Positions 25,680 through 36,200 of a DNA stretch of 40,768 nucleotides are shown in pieces. Origin of the DNA: Oscillospiraceae bacterium (lineage in GTDB: Bacteria > Bacillota > Clostridia > Oscillospirales > Oscillospiraceae); contig JAFSWC010000092.1 in assembly GCA_017444665.1 (NCBI GenBank), positions 1 to 40,768 on the forward strand. Direction: 5' to 3'. The position numbers and the translations under genes are program-made. Position 1 is the first letter of the stretch. Every line of letters starts with the position of its first letter. The notes beneath the pieces were generated by a model that saw only the letters and a list, made by a program, of their open reading frames with translations, did not search any database and was not told the DNA's origin.

Positions 25680-26894
25680 ATGTCTGCTGTGACATACTGG
25701 GTGTGGCTCTCCTCGCTCGATACGGTCAGCGTGCGCGCAAAAGCGGCGCTGATCCGCCGTTTCGGCGACGCCGAGAGCGTGTACTTTGCACCGCACGGCT
25801 CCTTTTCCGCTCTTGAGGGCGTCAGCGCGGCCGAGGCCGCGGTACTCGAGCGGCGCGATCTCAAAGCCGCGGAGGAGATCCTGCGGGACTGCGCCGACCA
25901 GGATCTTTCGGTCGTGACGATGCAGGACGCGCTCTATCCCAAGCGGCTGAAGGCCATTTATGCGCCTCCCGTCGTGCTCTATGTCCGGGGCAAGCTGCCC
26001 CGGATCGACGACGAGGCGGCCATCGCGATCGTCGGCACGCGCTCCGCTTCGCCATACGGGCTGAAAATGGGGCGGCAGATCGCCTATGAGATTGTAAGGT
26101 GCGGCGGGATCGTCGTATCCGGCTTGACGAGCGGGATCGACGCGGCTGCTGCCCGCGGCGCGCTTGACGCGGACGGCGTCTGCATCGGCGTGCTCGGCAC
26201 GGCGCACGAGCAGCAGGACGGCGAGCTGAGCTATGACGTGTGCCGCAAGGGCGCGCTCGTCAGTGAATACGCGCCGGGCAGAGTTTCCCAGCGCAGCTTT
26301 TTCCGCGAACGCAACCGCATCAGCGCGGGGCTTTCACTCGGCGCGGTGGCGGTGGAGGCGCCGGAGAAGAGCGGCACGCTGCTTTTTGCCGCCGAGGCGC
26401 TGGAGCAGGGACGAGAGGTTTTTGCCGTTCCCGGCAACGCGGACGCGCCCGGCTGCCGCGGCACGAACGCGCTCTTAAAGGACGGGGCGACGCCCGTCAC
26501 CTGCGGCTGGGACGTGCTCAGCGAGTTTGCCGCGCGCTTCCCGGACAAGATACGCCCCGTCGAGGCGCGGCGCGCCGAAGAGCGCCCGGCCGCGGCGGAG
26601 CAGCCCGTGCGCGAGAATGAAAAACCCGCGCCGCCGGCCGGGAAAAAAGAGATTGACAAGGAAAAGAGCGTAGAATATATTGACTTAAGGAAACAGCTCG
26701 GCCTCTTAAGCGAGACGCAGCTGAAGATCGTCTCCGCCATCGAAAAGGAGCCGACGCATGTCGACGATATCGTGGAGAAGACCGGCCTCGGCGCGGCGAC
26801 GGTGCTGACACAGCTTACCGTCCTGACCGTCAAGGGCCTCGTCCGGCGCATGCCGGGCAACCGGGTGGCGCTTAACGTCGTGCGCCGCCCCTAA
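25680..26894 (+). CDS. dprA: DNA processing protein DprA
   Basis: DprA binds incoming single-stranded DNA and loads RecA during transformation. The 404-residue protein has an N-terminal helical region (about 1-95) and the Rossmann-like core with VGTRSASPYGLKMGRQ, VVSGLTSGIDAAAARGAL and SFFRERNRISAGLS. A Pro/Glu/Lys-rich linker follows at about 300-335. The C-terminal winged-helix (DML1-like) domain contains LLSETQLKIVSAIEKEPTH and TGLGAATVLTQLTVL. All hallmarks are intact. It precedes topA by 23 bases, the common dprA-topA order of Firmicutes. No other competence genes are nearby, although the pilus-like cluster is 13 kb away. Confidence 0.95.
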   Translation: MSAVTYWVWLSSLDTVSVRAKAALIRRFGDAESVYFAPHGSFSALEGVSAAEAAVLERRDLKAAEEILRDCADQDLSVVTMQDALYPKRLKAIYAPPVVLYVRGKLPRIDDEAAIAIVGTRSASPYGLKMGRQIAYEIVRCGGIVVSGLTSGIDAAAARGALDADGVCIGVLGTAHEQQDGELSYDVCRKGALVSEYAPGRVSQRSFFRERNRISAGLSLGAVAVEAPEKSGTLLFAAEALEQGREVFAVPGNADAPGCRGTNALLKDGATPVTCGWDVLSEFAARFPDKIRPVEARRAEERPAAAEQPVRENEKPAPPAGKKEIDKEKSVEYIDLRKQLGLLSETQLKIVSAIEKEPTHVDDIVEKTGLGAATVLTQLTVLTVKGLVRRMPGNRVALNVVRRP

Positions 26895-26917
26895 CAGGAG
26901 CAAAGTGAGGAAACACA

Positions 26918-29185
26918 ATGGCAAGAGGAAAAGACCTGGTCATCGTCGAGTCTCCGGCAAAGGCCAAGACCATCGAGCGGTATCTCGGCGGCAAATACAA
27001 GGTAAAAGCGTCCATGGGGCATCTGCGGGATCTCCCGAAGAGCAAGCTGGGCGTTGACATAGAGCACGGCTTCGAGCCGGAGTATATCCCCGTAAAGGAT
27101 AAAAAGGACCTGATCGCAGAGCTGAAAAAGGACGCCAAGTCGGCCGGCACGGTCTATCTCGCGACGGACCCCGACCGCGAAGGCGAGGCGATCTCCTGGC
27201 ATCTCAAGGAGCTGCTGGAGCTCAGCGACGAAAAGGCCCGCCGCGTGACCTTTAACGAGATCACGAAAAAGGTCGTGACCGAAAGCATCGAAAATCCCCG
27301 TGCGATCGACAGCGACCTGGTCGACGCGCAGCAGGCGCGCCGCGTGCTGGACCGCATCGTCGGCTACAAGATCTCGCCGCTGCTGTGGAAGAAGGTCAAA
27401 TCCGGTCTCTCGGCCGGGCGCGTCCAGTCTGTGGCGACGCGCATGGTCGTCGACCGCGAGGAGGAGATCAAGGCCTTTCAAAGCGAGGAATACTGGCTGC
27501 TTGACGCGCTGCTCGACTGCGAAGGCGGCAGCGGCACGTTTTCCGCGCGCTTCTTCGGCAAGGACGATAAAAAGACCGAACTGAAGAACGAGGACGAGGT
27601 CAACGCCGTCATCGCCGCGACGCAGGACGCGCCGTTCGTCATCGACGCGGTCAAGCGCGGACAGAAGCAGAAAAGCCCCGCGCCGCCCTTCATCACATCG
27701 ACTCTGCAGCAGGAGGCGTCGCGCCGCCTGGCCATGACGCCGCGCCGCACGATGTCGATCGCCCAGCAGCTTTACGAGGGCGTCGAGATCACCGGCCACG
27801 GCACGATCGGTCTGATCACCTATATGAGAACGGACTCGCTGCGTCTTTCGGAAGAAGCGCTTGCGGCCGCAAGGAGCTATATCACCGAGCGCTACGGCGC
27901 AGCCTATTATCCCGGCTCGCCGCGCCGCTATAAGACCAAGGCCGGCGCGCAGGACGCGCACGAGGCCATCCGCCCGACCTATGTCGAGCTCTCGCCCGAG
28001 ACGGTGCGCAAGGATCTGACACAGGAGCAGTACCGGCTCTACCGCCTGATCTGGGGCCGCTTTACGGCAAGCCAGATGGCAAACGCCGTTTACGACAACG
28101 TGTCGGTGGACGTCGTCTCCGCCGGCTATACCTTCCGCGCCAATTATTCCGAACTGAAGTTCCCCGGCTATACCGCCGTCTACGAGGAGGCGCGCGACGA
28201 GGAGAGCGGCGAGATCGAAAACCCGCTGCCTTCCTTAAGCGAAGGTGAACGGGTCTATCTCGAAAAGATGATCCCGCAGCAGCAGTTCACCCAGCCGCCC
28301 GCCCGCTATACCGAGGCGACGCTGATTCGCGCGATGGAGGAAAAGGGGATCGGCCGCCCGTCGACCTACGCCCCGACGATCACGGCGATCACTTCGCGCG
28401 ACTATGTCATCAAAGAAGGAAAGTATCTGCGCCCCACGCCGCTGGGCGAGGTCGTGACCGGGCTGATGAAGGAGCATTTCGGCGACATCGTCGATCTGAA
28501 ATTCACCAACCAGATGGAGAGCGAGCTTGACGGCATTGAAAGCGGCAAGGCAAACTGGCGCGAAGTACTCGGATCGTTCTATCAGAAATTTGAAAAGGAA
28601 ATGACCGCTGCCGAGCAGGCGATGGACGGCGTGAAAATCAAGGTCCCCGACGTGGAGAGCGACGAGATCTGCGACGTCTGCGGCCGACGCATGGTCGTCA
28701 AAAAGGGCCGCTTCGGCTATTTCCTGGCCTGCCCCGGCTTCCCGGAGTGCACCTTCACCAAACCGATCGTCGTGGAAATGCCCGGCAAGTGCCCCAAGTG
28801 CGGCAGCAAGATCCTCAAGCGCACCAGCAAGAAGGGCTATGTTTTCTACGCCTGCGAGCGGGGGACCGACTGCGGCTTCATCACCTGGGACGTGCCGACA
28901 AAGGACGTCTGCCCCACCTGCGGCAAGACGATGTTCAAGCACGCCGGCCGCGGTCCGCTCAAGAGCTTTTGCATCAATGAAGAGTGCCCCAACTTTGTCC
29001 CCGAGGACAAGCGGAGCTATAAAAAGAAAACGGCGGCGAAGAGCGATTCGGCCAAAAAGGAGAGCGCCGCAAAGACGACCGCAAGAAAAACCGCAGCGTC
29101 GAAAACGAGCGCGAAGAAGAGCGCGGCCGGAACGACGGCAAAGAAAACCGCCGCGAAAAAGACCACGAAGAAAACCGAGGAATAA
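26918..29185 (+). CDS. topA: DNA topoisomerase I
   Basis: A type IA topoisomerase that relaxes negative supercoils. The 755-residue protein has the TOPRIM domain with Glu11 (VIVESPAKAKT) and Asp84/Asp86/Glu88 (DPDREGEA), and the active-site Tyr302 in GLITYMRTDSL. Three C-terminal Cys4 zinc ribbons begin near 585 (CDVCGRRM, CPKCGSKI, CPTCGKTM). After the last ribbon the chain ends in about 55 residues made almost wholly of Lys, Ala, Thr and Ser (KKTAAK-like repeats), resembling a histone H1 tail. Such basic tails aid processivity in some actinobacterial enzymes; here that is inference. ATG 26918 follows AGGAGCAAAGTGAGG. trmFO begins two bases after the stop. Confidence 0.97.
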   Translation: MARGKDLVIVESPAKAKTIERYLGGKYKVKASMGHLRDLPKSKLGVDIEHGFEPEYIPVKDKKDLIAELKKDAKSAGTVYLATDPDREGEAISWHLKELLELSDEKARRVTFNEITKKVVTESIENPRAIDSDLVDAQQARRVLDRIVGYKISPLLWKKVKSGLSAGRVQSVATRMVVDREEEIKAFQSEEYWLLDALLDCEGGSGTFSARFFGKDDKKTELKNEDEVNAVIAATQDAPFVIDAVKRGQKQKSPAPPFITSTLQQEASRRLAMTPRRTMSIAQQLYEGVEITGHGTIGLITYMRTDSLRLSEEALAAARSYITERYGAAYYPGSPRRYKTKAGAQDAHEAIRPTYVELSPETVRKDLTQEQYRLYRLIWGRFTASQMANAVYDNVSVDVVSAGYTFRANYSELKFPGYTAVYEEARDEESGEIENPLPSLSEGERVYLEKMIPQQQFTQPPARYTEATLIRAMEEKGIGRPSTYAPTITAITSRDYVIKEGKYLRPTPLGEVVTGLMKEHFGDIVDLKFTNQMESELDGIESGKANWREVLGSFYQKFEKEMTAAEQAMDGVKIKVPDVESDEICDVCGRRMVVKKGRFGYFLACPGFPECTFTKPIVVEMPGKCPKCGSKILKRTSKKGYVFYACERGTDCGFITWDVPTKDVCPTCGKTMFKHAGRGPLKSFCINEECPNFVPEDKRSYKKKTAAKSDSAKKESAAKTTARKTAASKTSAKKSAAGTTAKKTAAKKTTKKTEE

Positions 29186-29187
29186 GA

Positions 29188-30501
29188 ATGGAAAAGGTCA
29201 CCGTACTCGGCGCGGGTCTGGCGGGCAGCGAATGCGCCTGGCAGCTTGCAAAACGGAATATCCCCGTGCGCCTTGTCGAGATGAAGCCGGGAAAGAAGAG
29301 CCCGGCCCACGTTTCCGACGGCTTTGCCGAGCTGGTGTGCTCCAACTCGCTGCGCAGCGACGAGCTTTCGAACGCCGTCGGCCTTCTCAAGGCCGAGATG
29401 CGCGCGATGGGCTCGCTCATCATGGAAAGCGCGGACCGCAACCGCGTGGCCGCGGGCGGCGCGCTCGCCGTGGACCGCGAGGGGTTTTCAAAGTATATTA
29501 CCGAAAAACTGGAGACCTGCCCGCAGGTCGAGATCGTCCGCGCCGAGGCGACGGAGATCCCCTCCGGTACAGTCGTGATCGCGACAGGGCCCCTTTCCTC
29601 CGACGCAATCGCGGAAAAAATCGCCGCGCTCTGCCCCGAAAGCGACCTGCATTTTTACGACGCCGTCGCGCCGATCGTCACGATCGAGAGCGTGGACATG
29701 GACAGCGCGTTTTTCGCCTCCCGCTACGACAAGGGGACGGCGGATTATGTAAACTGCCCGATGGACAAGGAGGAATACCTTGCATTTGTCTCCGAGCTGG
29801 CAAACGCCAAAGAGGCCGCCGTACACGGCTTTGACGACGGCGCGGTCTTCGAGGGCTGCATGCCGGTCGAGGTCATGGCCCGCCGCGGCGTGGACACGCT
29901 GCGCTACGGCCCGCTCAAGCCCGTCGGACTTGTCGACCCGCGCACGGGGAAAAACAACTACGCCGTCGTGCAGCTGCGCCGCGACAACGCCGAGGGGACG
30001 ATCTACAACCTCGTCGGCTTCCAGACCCACCTGACCTGGGGCGAGCAGAAGCGCGTGTTTTCGATGATCCCGGCGCTGCGGAACGCGGAGTTTGTCCGCT
30101 ACGGCGTGATGCACCGCAACACGTACTTAAACAGCCCCCGCCTGCTTGACCGCTACTACCGTCTGATCGGAAACGAGCGGATCAGCTTTGCCGGACAGAT
30201 GACCGGCGTCGAGGGCTATGTTGAATCGGCGGCCTCCGGCATGCTGGTCGGCATCGAGACGGCCGCGCGCGTGCTGGGCCTGCCCGCGGCCGATTTTCCG
30301 CAGGAGACGGCCATCGGCGCGCTGGCGCTGTATATCTCCGGCGGCAGCGTCGGGGATTTCCAGCCGATGAACATCAATTTCGGCATCATTTCTCCGCTCG
30401 GTTACCGCGTCAAGGGCAAGCGAAACAAAAATGCAGAGATCTCGCAGCGCTCCCTTGCGATCATAGAGGAAATCAAGAAAAAGGAGATCATGCAGCTATG
30501 A
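29188..30501 (+). CDS. trmFO: Methylenetetrahydrofolate-tRNA-(uracil-5-)-methyltransferase TrmFO
   Basis: TrmFO is a folate- and FAD-dependent enzyme that makes 5-methyluridine at position 54 of tRNA. The 437-residue protein has the N-terminal dinucleotide-binding motif GAGLAGSECAWQL at 8-20, then the family signatures FAELVCSNSLRSDEL and AVDREGF. FEGCMPVEVMARRG is probably the catalytic cysteine region. FAGQMTGVEGYVESAASGML and MNINFGIISPLG lie near the end. Length is typical. It belongs to the classical dprA-topA-trmFO run of Firmicutes. Its stop overlaps the plsX start as ATGA (30498-30501). Confidence 0.97.
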   Translation: MEKVTVLGAGLAGSECAWQLAKRNIPVRLVEMKPGKKSPAHVSDGFAELVCSNSLRSDELSNAVGLLKAEMRAMGSLIMESADRNRVAAGGALAVDREGFSKYITEKLETCPQVEIVRAEATEIPSGTVVIATGPLSSDAIAEKIAALCPESDLHFYDAVAPIVTIESVDMDSAFFASRYDKGTADYVNCPMDKEEYLAFVSELANAKEAAVHGFDDGAVFEGCMPVEVMARRGVDTLRYGPLKPVGLVDPRTGKNNYAVVQLRRDNAEGTIYNLVGFQTHLTWGEQKRVFSMIPALRNAEFVRYGVMHRNTYLNSPRLLDRYYRLIGNERISFAGQMTGVEGYVESAASGMLVGIETAARVLGLPAADFPQETAIGALALYISGGSVGDFQPMNINFGIISPLGYRVKGKRNKNAEISQRSLAIIEEIKKKEIMQL

Positions 30502-31523
30502 GGATCATTGTTGACGCCATGGGCGGGGACAACGCCCCGCAGGAGATCGTAAAGGGCGCGGTCCGCGCCCGAAAAGAGCTGGGCGTGGACGTCACGCTTG
30601 TCGGTAAGATCGAGGAGATCAAAGCCTGTCTTTCCGGCGAAGATGAGACGGCGTATGAGCTTGTCGACGCGCGCGAGGTCGTGGAAATGGAGGACGATCC
30701 GTCCACGGCGACGCGGCGCAAAAAGGATTCGTCGATGGCGGTGGCGCTGCGCATGCTTGCCGAGGGCAAGGGCGACGCGGTGGTCTCCGCCGGGTCTACC
30801 GGCGCGCTGCTGACCGGCGCTACGCTTACGGTCAAGCGTATCCGCGGCATCCGCCGCGCGGCGCTGGCGCCGATCCTGCCCGCGGGCGAGAGAGGCGTGA
30901 TGCTGATCGACTGCGGCGCAAACGTCGAGTGTACGGCGGAATATCTGCTGCAGTTTGCCTATATGGGCAGCTTTTATGCCAAAAAGATGATGGGCTGCGA
31001 CAATCCGCGCGTCGGCCTTCTGAACGTCGGCACCGAGGACACCAAGGGCGACGAGCTGCGCCACCAGGTCTTCGCGCTGCTGCGCGAGGCCGACGAGCAG
31101 GGCCGCATCAACTTTGTCGGCAACATTGAAGGCACGGGCGTCTTTGACGGCGCGGCTGACGTCGTCGTGACCGACGGCTTTACCGGCAACGTACTTTTGA
31201 AGACGACCGAGGGCGTGATCAAATATTTGATGCACGCGCTCAAGGACGTGTTTTTCAAGAGCACGAAGAACAAGCTGGCCGCGGCGGTCTTAAAGAGCGA
31301 TCTTGCCGCCATGAAGAAGTCGATGGACGTCAACGAGGTCGGCGGTACGGCGCTGATCGGCATTTCCCGTCCGGTCATCAAGGCGCACGGCTCGTCGAAC
31401 GCCGCCAGCTTCTTCGCCGCCATCCGCCAGGCCAAGGCTTTTGTCGAGGCCGGCGTTGTAGACGACATCAAGGCCAATATCGAACATATGAGGATCAGAA
31501 GCGAAAGTGAAGCAAACGCTTGA
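30498..31523 (+). CDS. plsX: Phosphate acyltransferase PlsX
   Basis: PlsX converts acyl-ACP to acyl-phosphate, the first step of phospholipid synthesis in most Gram-positive bacteria. The 341-residue protein begins MRIIVDAMGGDNAP and contains GSTGALLTGATL, IDCGANVE, LLNVGTEDTKGDELR, FVGNIEGTGVFDGAADVVVTDGFTGN and GGTALIGI, all typical. It overlaps trmFO by four bases and rnc by 17. The acyl carrier protein gene that often lies between plsX and rnc is not here. Nothing is unusual inside the protein. Confidence 0.97.
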   Translation: MRIIVDAMGGDNAPQEIVKGAVRARKELGVDVTLVGKIEEIKACLSGEDETAYELVDAREVVEMEDDPSTATRRKKDSSMAVALRMLAEGKGDAVVSAGSTGALLTGATLTVKRIRGIRRAALAPILPAGERGVMLIDCGANVECTAEYLLQFAYMGSFYAKKMMGCDNPRVGLLNVGTEDTKGDELRHQVFALLREADEQGRINFVGNIEGTGVFDGAADVVVTDGFTGNVLLKTTEGVIKYLMHALKDVFFKSTKNKLAAAVLKSDLAAMKKSMDVNEVGGTALIGISRPVIKAHGSSNAASFFAAIRQAKAFVEAGVVDDIKANIEHMRIRSESEANA

Positions 31524-32187
31524 GAGCCGCATCGGCTACCGGTTCAAAAATCAAAAACTGCTGGAAACGGCCATGACCCACAGCTCCTATGCCAACGAGC
31601 GCCACACTGAGGGCGCGGAGAGCTATGAGCGGCTGGAGTTCCTGGGCGACTCGATCCTGGGGCTGACGGCGGCGGACTTTCTTTACCGCCACGAGCCCTC
31701 GCTGCCCGAGGGGCGCATGACGCGTCTGCGCGCCGAGCTGGTGTGCGAGACAAGTCTGCACAAGGCGGCGCTCGCGCTGGGGCTGGGCGAATTTATGCGC
31801 CTGGGCCACGGCGAGGAGCTGACCGGCGGCCGCGAGCGCACCTCGATCCTGGCAGACATGGTCGAATCGACGATCGCCGCGATCTATCTTGACGGCGGCA
31901 TCGACGAGGCCAGACGCTTTATCATGGAGCATGTGCTCAAAGACGCCGAGATCGGCGAGGTACATCCCAGCGCCGACTACAAGACCGCGCTGCAGGAATA
32001 TGTCCAGCGCGAGGGCGAATGTCAGATCCGCTATGAGCTTGTCGGAGAGAGCGGGCCGGACCACAACAAGACCTTTACCTTTTCCGTCTCCGTCAACGGC
32101 AGGACCGTCGGAGAGGGGAGCGGCCGCACCAAAAAAGAGGCCGAACAGATGGCCGCCTGCCGCGCGCTGGAGCTTTTGCGGGCATGA
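31507..32187 (+). CDS. rnc: Ribonuclease III
   Basis: RNase III cleaves double-stranded RNA in rRNA and mRNA maturation. The 226-residue protein has the signature ERLEFLGDSILGL (from Glu41) and the second metal-binding helix ADMVESTIAAIYLDGG. The C-terminal double-stranded RNA-binding domain (about 155-225) carries DYKTALQEYVQ and the basic GRTKKEAEQMAACRALELL. GTG 31507 lies within the end of plsX; the overlap of 17 bases suggests coupling. The stop overlaps the following radical SAM gene as ATGA (32184-32187). Confidence 0.96.
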   Translation: MKQTLESRIGYRFKNQKLLETAMTHSSYANERHTEGAESYERLEFLGDSILGLTAADFLYRHEPSLPEGRMTRLRAELVCETSLHKAALALGLGEFMRLGHGEELTGGRERTSILADMVESTIAAIYLDGGIDEARRFIMEHVLKDAEIGEVHPSADYKTALQEYVQREGECQIRYELVGESGPDHNKTFTFSVSVNGRTVGEGSGRTKKEAEQMAACRALELLRA

Positions 32188-33212
32188 GCGCGAAAGAATG
32201 CGTCATTCCCGTTTTCGTGCCGCACCTGGGTTGCCCGCACGATTGCGTGTTCTGCAACCAGCGTCGCATCAGCGGCAGCGAAACGCCGGCCACGGCCGCG
32301 ACAGTTTTACAGGCGATCAAACAGTCAGCCGCCTTGCCCCGCAGCGGGGCAAAGCGGCAACTGGCGTTTTATGGGGGCAGCTTCACGGCCATCGAAGCAT
32401 CCCGCCAGGAGGAACTGCTCGCCGCCGCCGCGGCTGCGGCGGAGCGGGGAGAAATCGATTCGATCCGCCTTTCCACACGACCCGACGCGATCGACGGCGA
32501 AGCGCTTGCCCGTCTCAAACGCTACAGCGTTGAGACCGTGGAGCTGGGCGCCCAGTCGATGGACGAGGACGTGCTGCGCCGCTCCGGCCGCGGACATACG
32601 GCGGCGGACGTCGTACAGGCCGCAAAGGCGGTCAAGGCGGCGGGCTTTCGTCTGATCCTGCAGATGATGACCGGCCTGCCCGGCGACAGCGCGGAGAGGG
32701 ACGTGGAAACGGCAAAAAAGCTGATCGCCCTGCACCCCGACGGCGTGCGGATCTATCCCACGGTCATCGTGCGCGATACGGCGCTTTACGACCTTTGGCG
32801 CGCGGGAAAATACCGCGAGCATACGGTCGAGGACGCGGTGGCGGTCTGCGCCCGGCTTGTCCCGCTCTTTGACGAGGCGGGCGTCCCGATCATCCGGCTC
32901 GGTCTCAACCCGACGGAGGAGCTCTCCTCCGGGGCGGCCGTTGGCGGGGCCTATCATCCCGCGCTGGGCGAGCTTGTCAGGGCACGCGTGATGCGCCAAA
33001 AGGCGCTCGGGCTGCTGCAGGGGGTCGAGCCGGGCAGCGCCGTCACGCTGGGCGTGCGCGCCGAAGAGCTGTCACAGATGATCGGCCAGCGGAGGGAGAA
33101 CATTTCCTTCCTCTGCGCGGCGCTTTTGCTCTCGGAACTGAAAGTGCGCTCCTGCGCAGCGGAAAAGGGAGAAATCGTCATTCTTTCCGTTGAAAAAAAC
33201 GGGAAAGTATAA
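32184..33212 (+). CDS. Radical SAM protein, Elp3-like, of the rnc-smc interval
   Basis: This 342-residue radical S-adenosylmethionine protein has the iron-sulphur cluster motif C-x3-C-x2-C at Cys17, Cys21 and Cys24 (GCPHDCVFCNQ). The rest of the core (AFYGGSFTAIE, VELGAQSMDEDVL, LQMMTGLPGDS) is like the Elp3 radical SAM half, but there is no acetyltransferase domain. Proteins of this kind commonly lie between rnc and smc in Clostridia; the substrate is not established to my knowledge. Codons 50-60 (AALPRSGAKRQ) coincide with a strong DNA hairpin at about 32329-32359. The smc promoter lies within its last codons. Confidence 0.88.
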   Translation: MSAKECVIPVFVPHLGCPHDCVFCNQRRISGSETPATAATVLQAIKQSAALPRSGAKRQLAFYGGSFTAIEASRQEELLAAAAAAAERGEIDSIRLSTRPDAIDGEALARLKRYSVETVELGAQSMDEDVLRRSGRGHTAADVVQAAKAVKAAGFRLILQMMTGLPGDSAERDVETAKKLIALHPDGVRIYPTVIVRDTALYDLWRAGKYREHTVEDAVAVCARLVPLFDEAGVPIIRLGLNPTEELSSGAAVGGAYHPALGELVRARVMRQKALGLLQGVEPGSAVTLGVRAEELSQMIGQRRENISFLCAALLLSELKVRSCAAEKGEIVILSVEKNGKV

Positions 33213-33218
33213 TATAAT
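33190..33218 (+). promoter_or_regulatory. Promoter of smc-ftsY, inside the upstream gene's end
   Basis: TTGAAA (33190-33195) and a perfect TATAAT (33213-33218) are spaced exactly 17 bases apart. The -35 and spacer lie within the last codons of the radical SAM gene. The smc start is 40 bases further on. Confidence 0.75.
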
Positions 33219-33257
33219 ATTTCAGTTGATTATTTTTGTGATAACGAGGGAATCCAC

Positions 33258-36200
33258 TTGTATTTACGGGCACTTGAGATCCAGGGCTTCAAGTCCTTTC
33301 CGGACAAGACGCGCCTGACGTTTGAAAAGGATATCACCGCCATCGTCGGCCCCAACGGCGCGGGCAAGTCCAACATTGCGGACGCGATCCTGTGGGTCAT
33401 GGGCGAACAGCGCACAAAGGCGCTGCGCGGCGCCAAGATGGAGGACGTCATCTTCGGCGGCACCGAAAAGCGCGGCAAGCTCGGCTATGCGCAGGTCTCG
33501 CTGATCATCGACAACTCCGCACGAATCTTTGACAGCGATTCAAGCGAGATCATGCTGACCCGCCGCTATTACCGCAGCGGCGAGAGCGAATACTTCATCA
33601 ACCGCGAAAGCGTGCGGCTGAAGGATATCAACAGCCTGCTGATGGACACGGGGCTCGGACGCGACGGCTACTCCATTATCGGCCAGGGCCGCATCGCCGA
33701 GATCGTTTCGACCAAAAGCACCGACCGGCGCGAGGTCTTTGAAGAGGCCGCCGGCATTTCGCGCTATCGCTACCGCAAGGAAGAGGCGGAGCGCAAGCTC
33801 GAGCGCACGGAGGACAATCTCCTGCGCATCAACGACAAAATCGAAGAACTGGAGATGCAGGTCGGCCCGCTGAAGGAGCAGTCCGAGATCGCAAAGCGTT
33901 ATCTTGTGCTGCGCGACGAGCTGAAGGGCCGCGAGGTCTCCGTCTGGATGGCGACGCTGGAAAAGCTGCACGCGCAGAGTGAAAGCGTCAATCTGGAATA
34001 CGCGCAGGTCACGAAAAATCTGGAAAACGCGCGCGCCAGTCTCGAGGCGCTGTACGCCTCATCCGGTAGCATAACCGAGCGCATGCACCAGAAGGACGTC
34101 GAGACCGAGCGGGCGCGCGAACGGCTTTCCGCCGAAGAGAGCGCGGCTGCCGAATGCGAGTCCGCCGCCGCGGTACTCCGCGCCAACATCGAAAGCACGC
34201 GTGAAAGCGCCGCCCGTCTGATGGAGGATATGCAGCGGCAGGAAAGCCGCGCGCAGGAGCTGCGCGGCCGGATCGCGGAAAACGAGCGGCGCATCGCCGC
34301 CATCGACGCCGAACTTGCGGCGGCGGAGGAAGCGGAAAAGCAGACCGGCAACGTCATCGACGGCTGCCGCTTGAAGATCCAAAGCCGCGAGGCCATTTTG
34401 AACGACCTTACCGAGCGGGCGAACCGCCTTTCGGTCGAACTGAAAAGCACCGAGTCGCGCATCGCCATGCTCGAGGAAATGGAAAAGAACTTCGAGGGCT
34501 TTTCCGGCGCGGTCCGCAGCGTCATGCGCGAGGCCGAACACGGCGCGCTGCGCGGGATCCACGGCCCGGCGGCCAACCTTGTAAAGGCGGACAGAGAGTG
34601 CGCCCTTGCGATTGAAACCGCGCTGGGCGCGGCGGCGCAGCACATCGTCGTCGACACGCAGAACGACGGCAAAAACGCCATTGAATTCTTAAAGCGCCGC
34701 GACGCCGGCCGCGCGACCTTCCTGCCCATCGACACGATCCGCGGCAGCGTCATGCGCGACGCGCCCGTTAACGATCCCGGCTTTGTGGGCGTCGCGTTCG
34801 ATCTCGTCAGCTTTGACGAGAAATACAGAGGGATCTTTGAAAATCTGCTTGGCCGCACCGTTGTGGCGGAAACGCTGACGGACGCCGTGCGGATGGCCAG
34901 GGCCACCGACAACCGCGTGCGCATCGTGACGCTCGACGGCCAGGTCATCAACGCCGGCGGCTCGATGACCGGCGGCAGCAGCGGCAAAAACAGCGGCATC
35001 CTCTCGCGTGCCAACGAGCTTGAAGCGCTGAGAAAGCGCCGTGCCGAGGCCGAGGAAAAAGCGCGCGGCAGCGCCGCCGACTTAGAGCGCGCCAGAGCAA
35101 ACCTCGCCAACGTCCGCTTCCAGCTGGACGGCGCCCTCGCCGATCAGGCCGAGCAGCGCAGCGCACGCTCCTCGCGCGAGGCCGAGCGGCGCACGACGGA
35201 AAACGCCGTCTCCCAGCTTTCGGCTCTGCTCGGCGCCCTGACGGGCGACAGCGAGCAGAGAAAGCTTGCCGCCGAGGAGAGCGAAAAGCAGATCCTCGCG
35301 CTGCAGGATCAGCTTGCGCAAAAGGAAAAAACGCTTACAGCCATTACCGGGCGGATCGCGGCGATCCGCGACGAGATCGCCGGGATCACCTCCGGCCGCC
35401 TGGAGCTTGAAGGCAAGCGCACCCGCGCCGAAAAAGAGACGCAGGAGCGCAACGCCGAGATCATTGCGCTGGAAAGACAGAGCGCGAAGATCGAACAGAA
35501 AAAGCTGTCCGCCGACATGGAGGAAAAGCAGATCCTCGACCGGCTGTGGGACAACTATGAGCTGTCGTTCACCGAGGCCAGCGCCCTGCGCCGCCCGATC
35601 GAATCGATGGCAAAGGAAAACCGCCTGATTGCGGATTTGCGGCGCGAGATCTCCTCGCTCGGCACGCCCAACCTGGGCGCGATCGAGGAATACAAGCGCG
35701 TATCCGAGCGCTACGAGTTTCTTACGACTCAGCGCGACGACGTGGAAAAGGCGAAGGGGGAACTGCTTGGCATCATCCGCGACATCACCGGCGAGATGGA
35801 GGAGGTTTTCGTCACGCAGTTCCGTGCGATCGACGAGGCCTTCCGCACCACCTTCCGCGAGTTGTTCGGCGGCGGCAAAGCCTCGCTCGAGCTGGAGGAC
35901 GAAAACGATGTGCTCTCCTGCGGCATCGAGATCAAAGTCCAGCCTCCCGGAAAGACGATCACAACGATCAGTCTGCTCTCCGGCGGCGAAATGGCCTTTG
36001 TCGCGATCGCGCTGTACTTTGCGATCTTAAAGGTCCGCCCCACGCCCTTCTGCGTGATGGACGAGATCGAGGCCGCCCTTGACGAGGCGAACGTGAACCG
36101 CTACGCCGACTATATGCGGCGCATGGCGGGCAAGACGCAGTTCCTTGTCATCACCCACCGACGCGGCACGATGGAGGCGGCGGACATGCTCTACGGCGTG

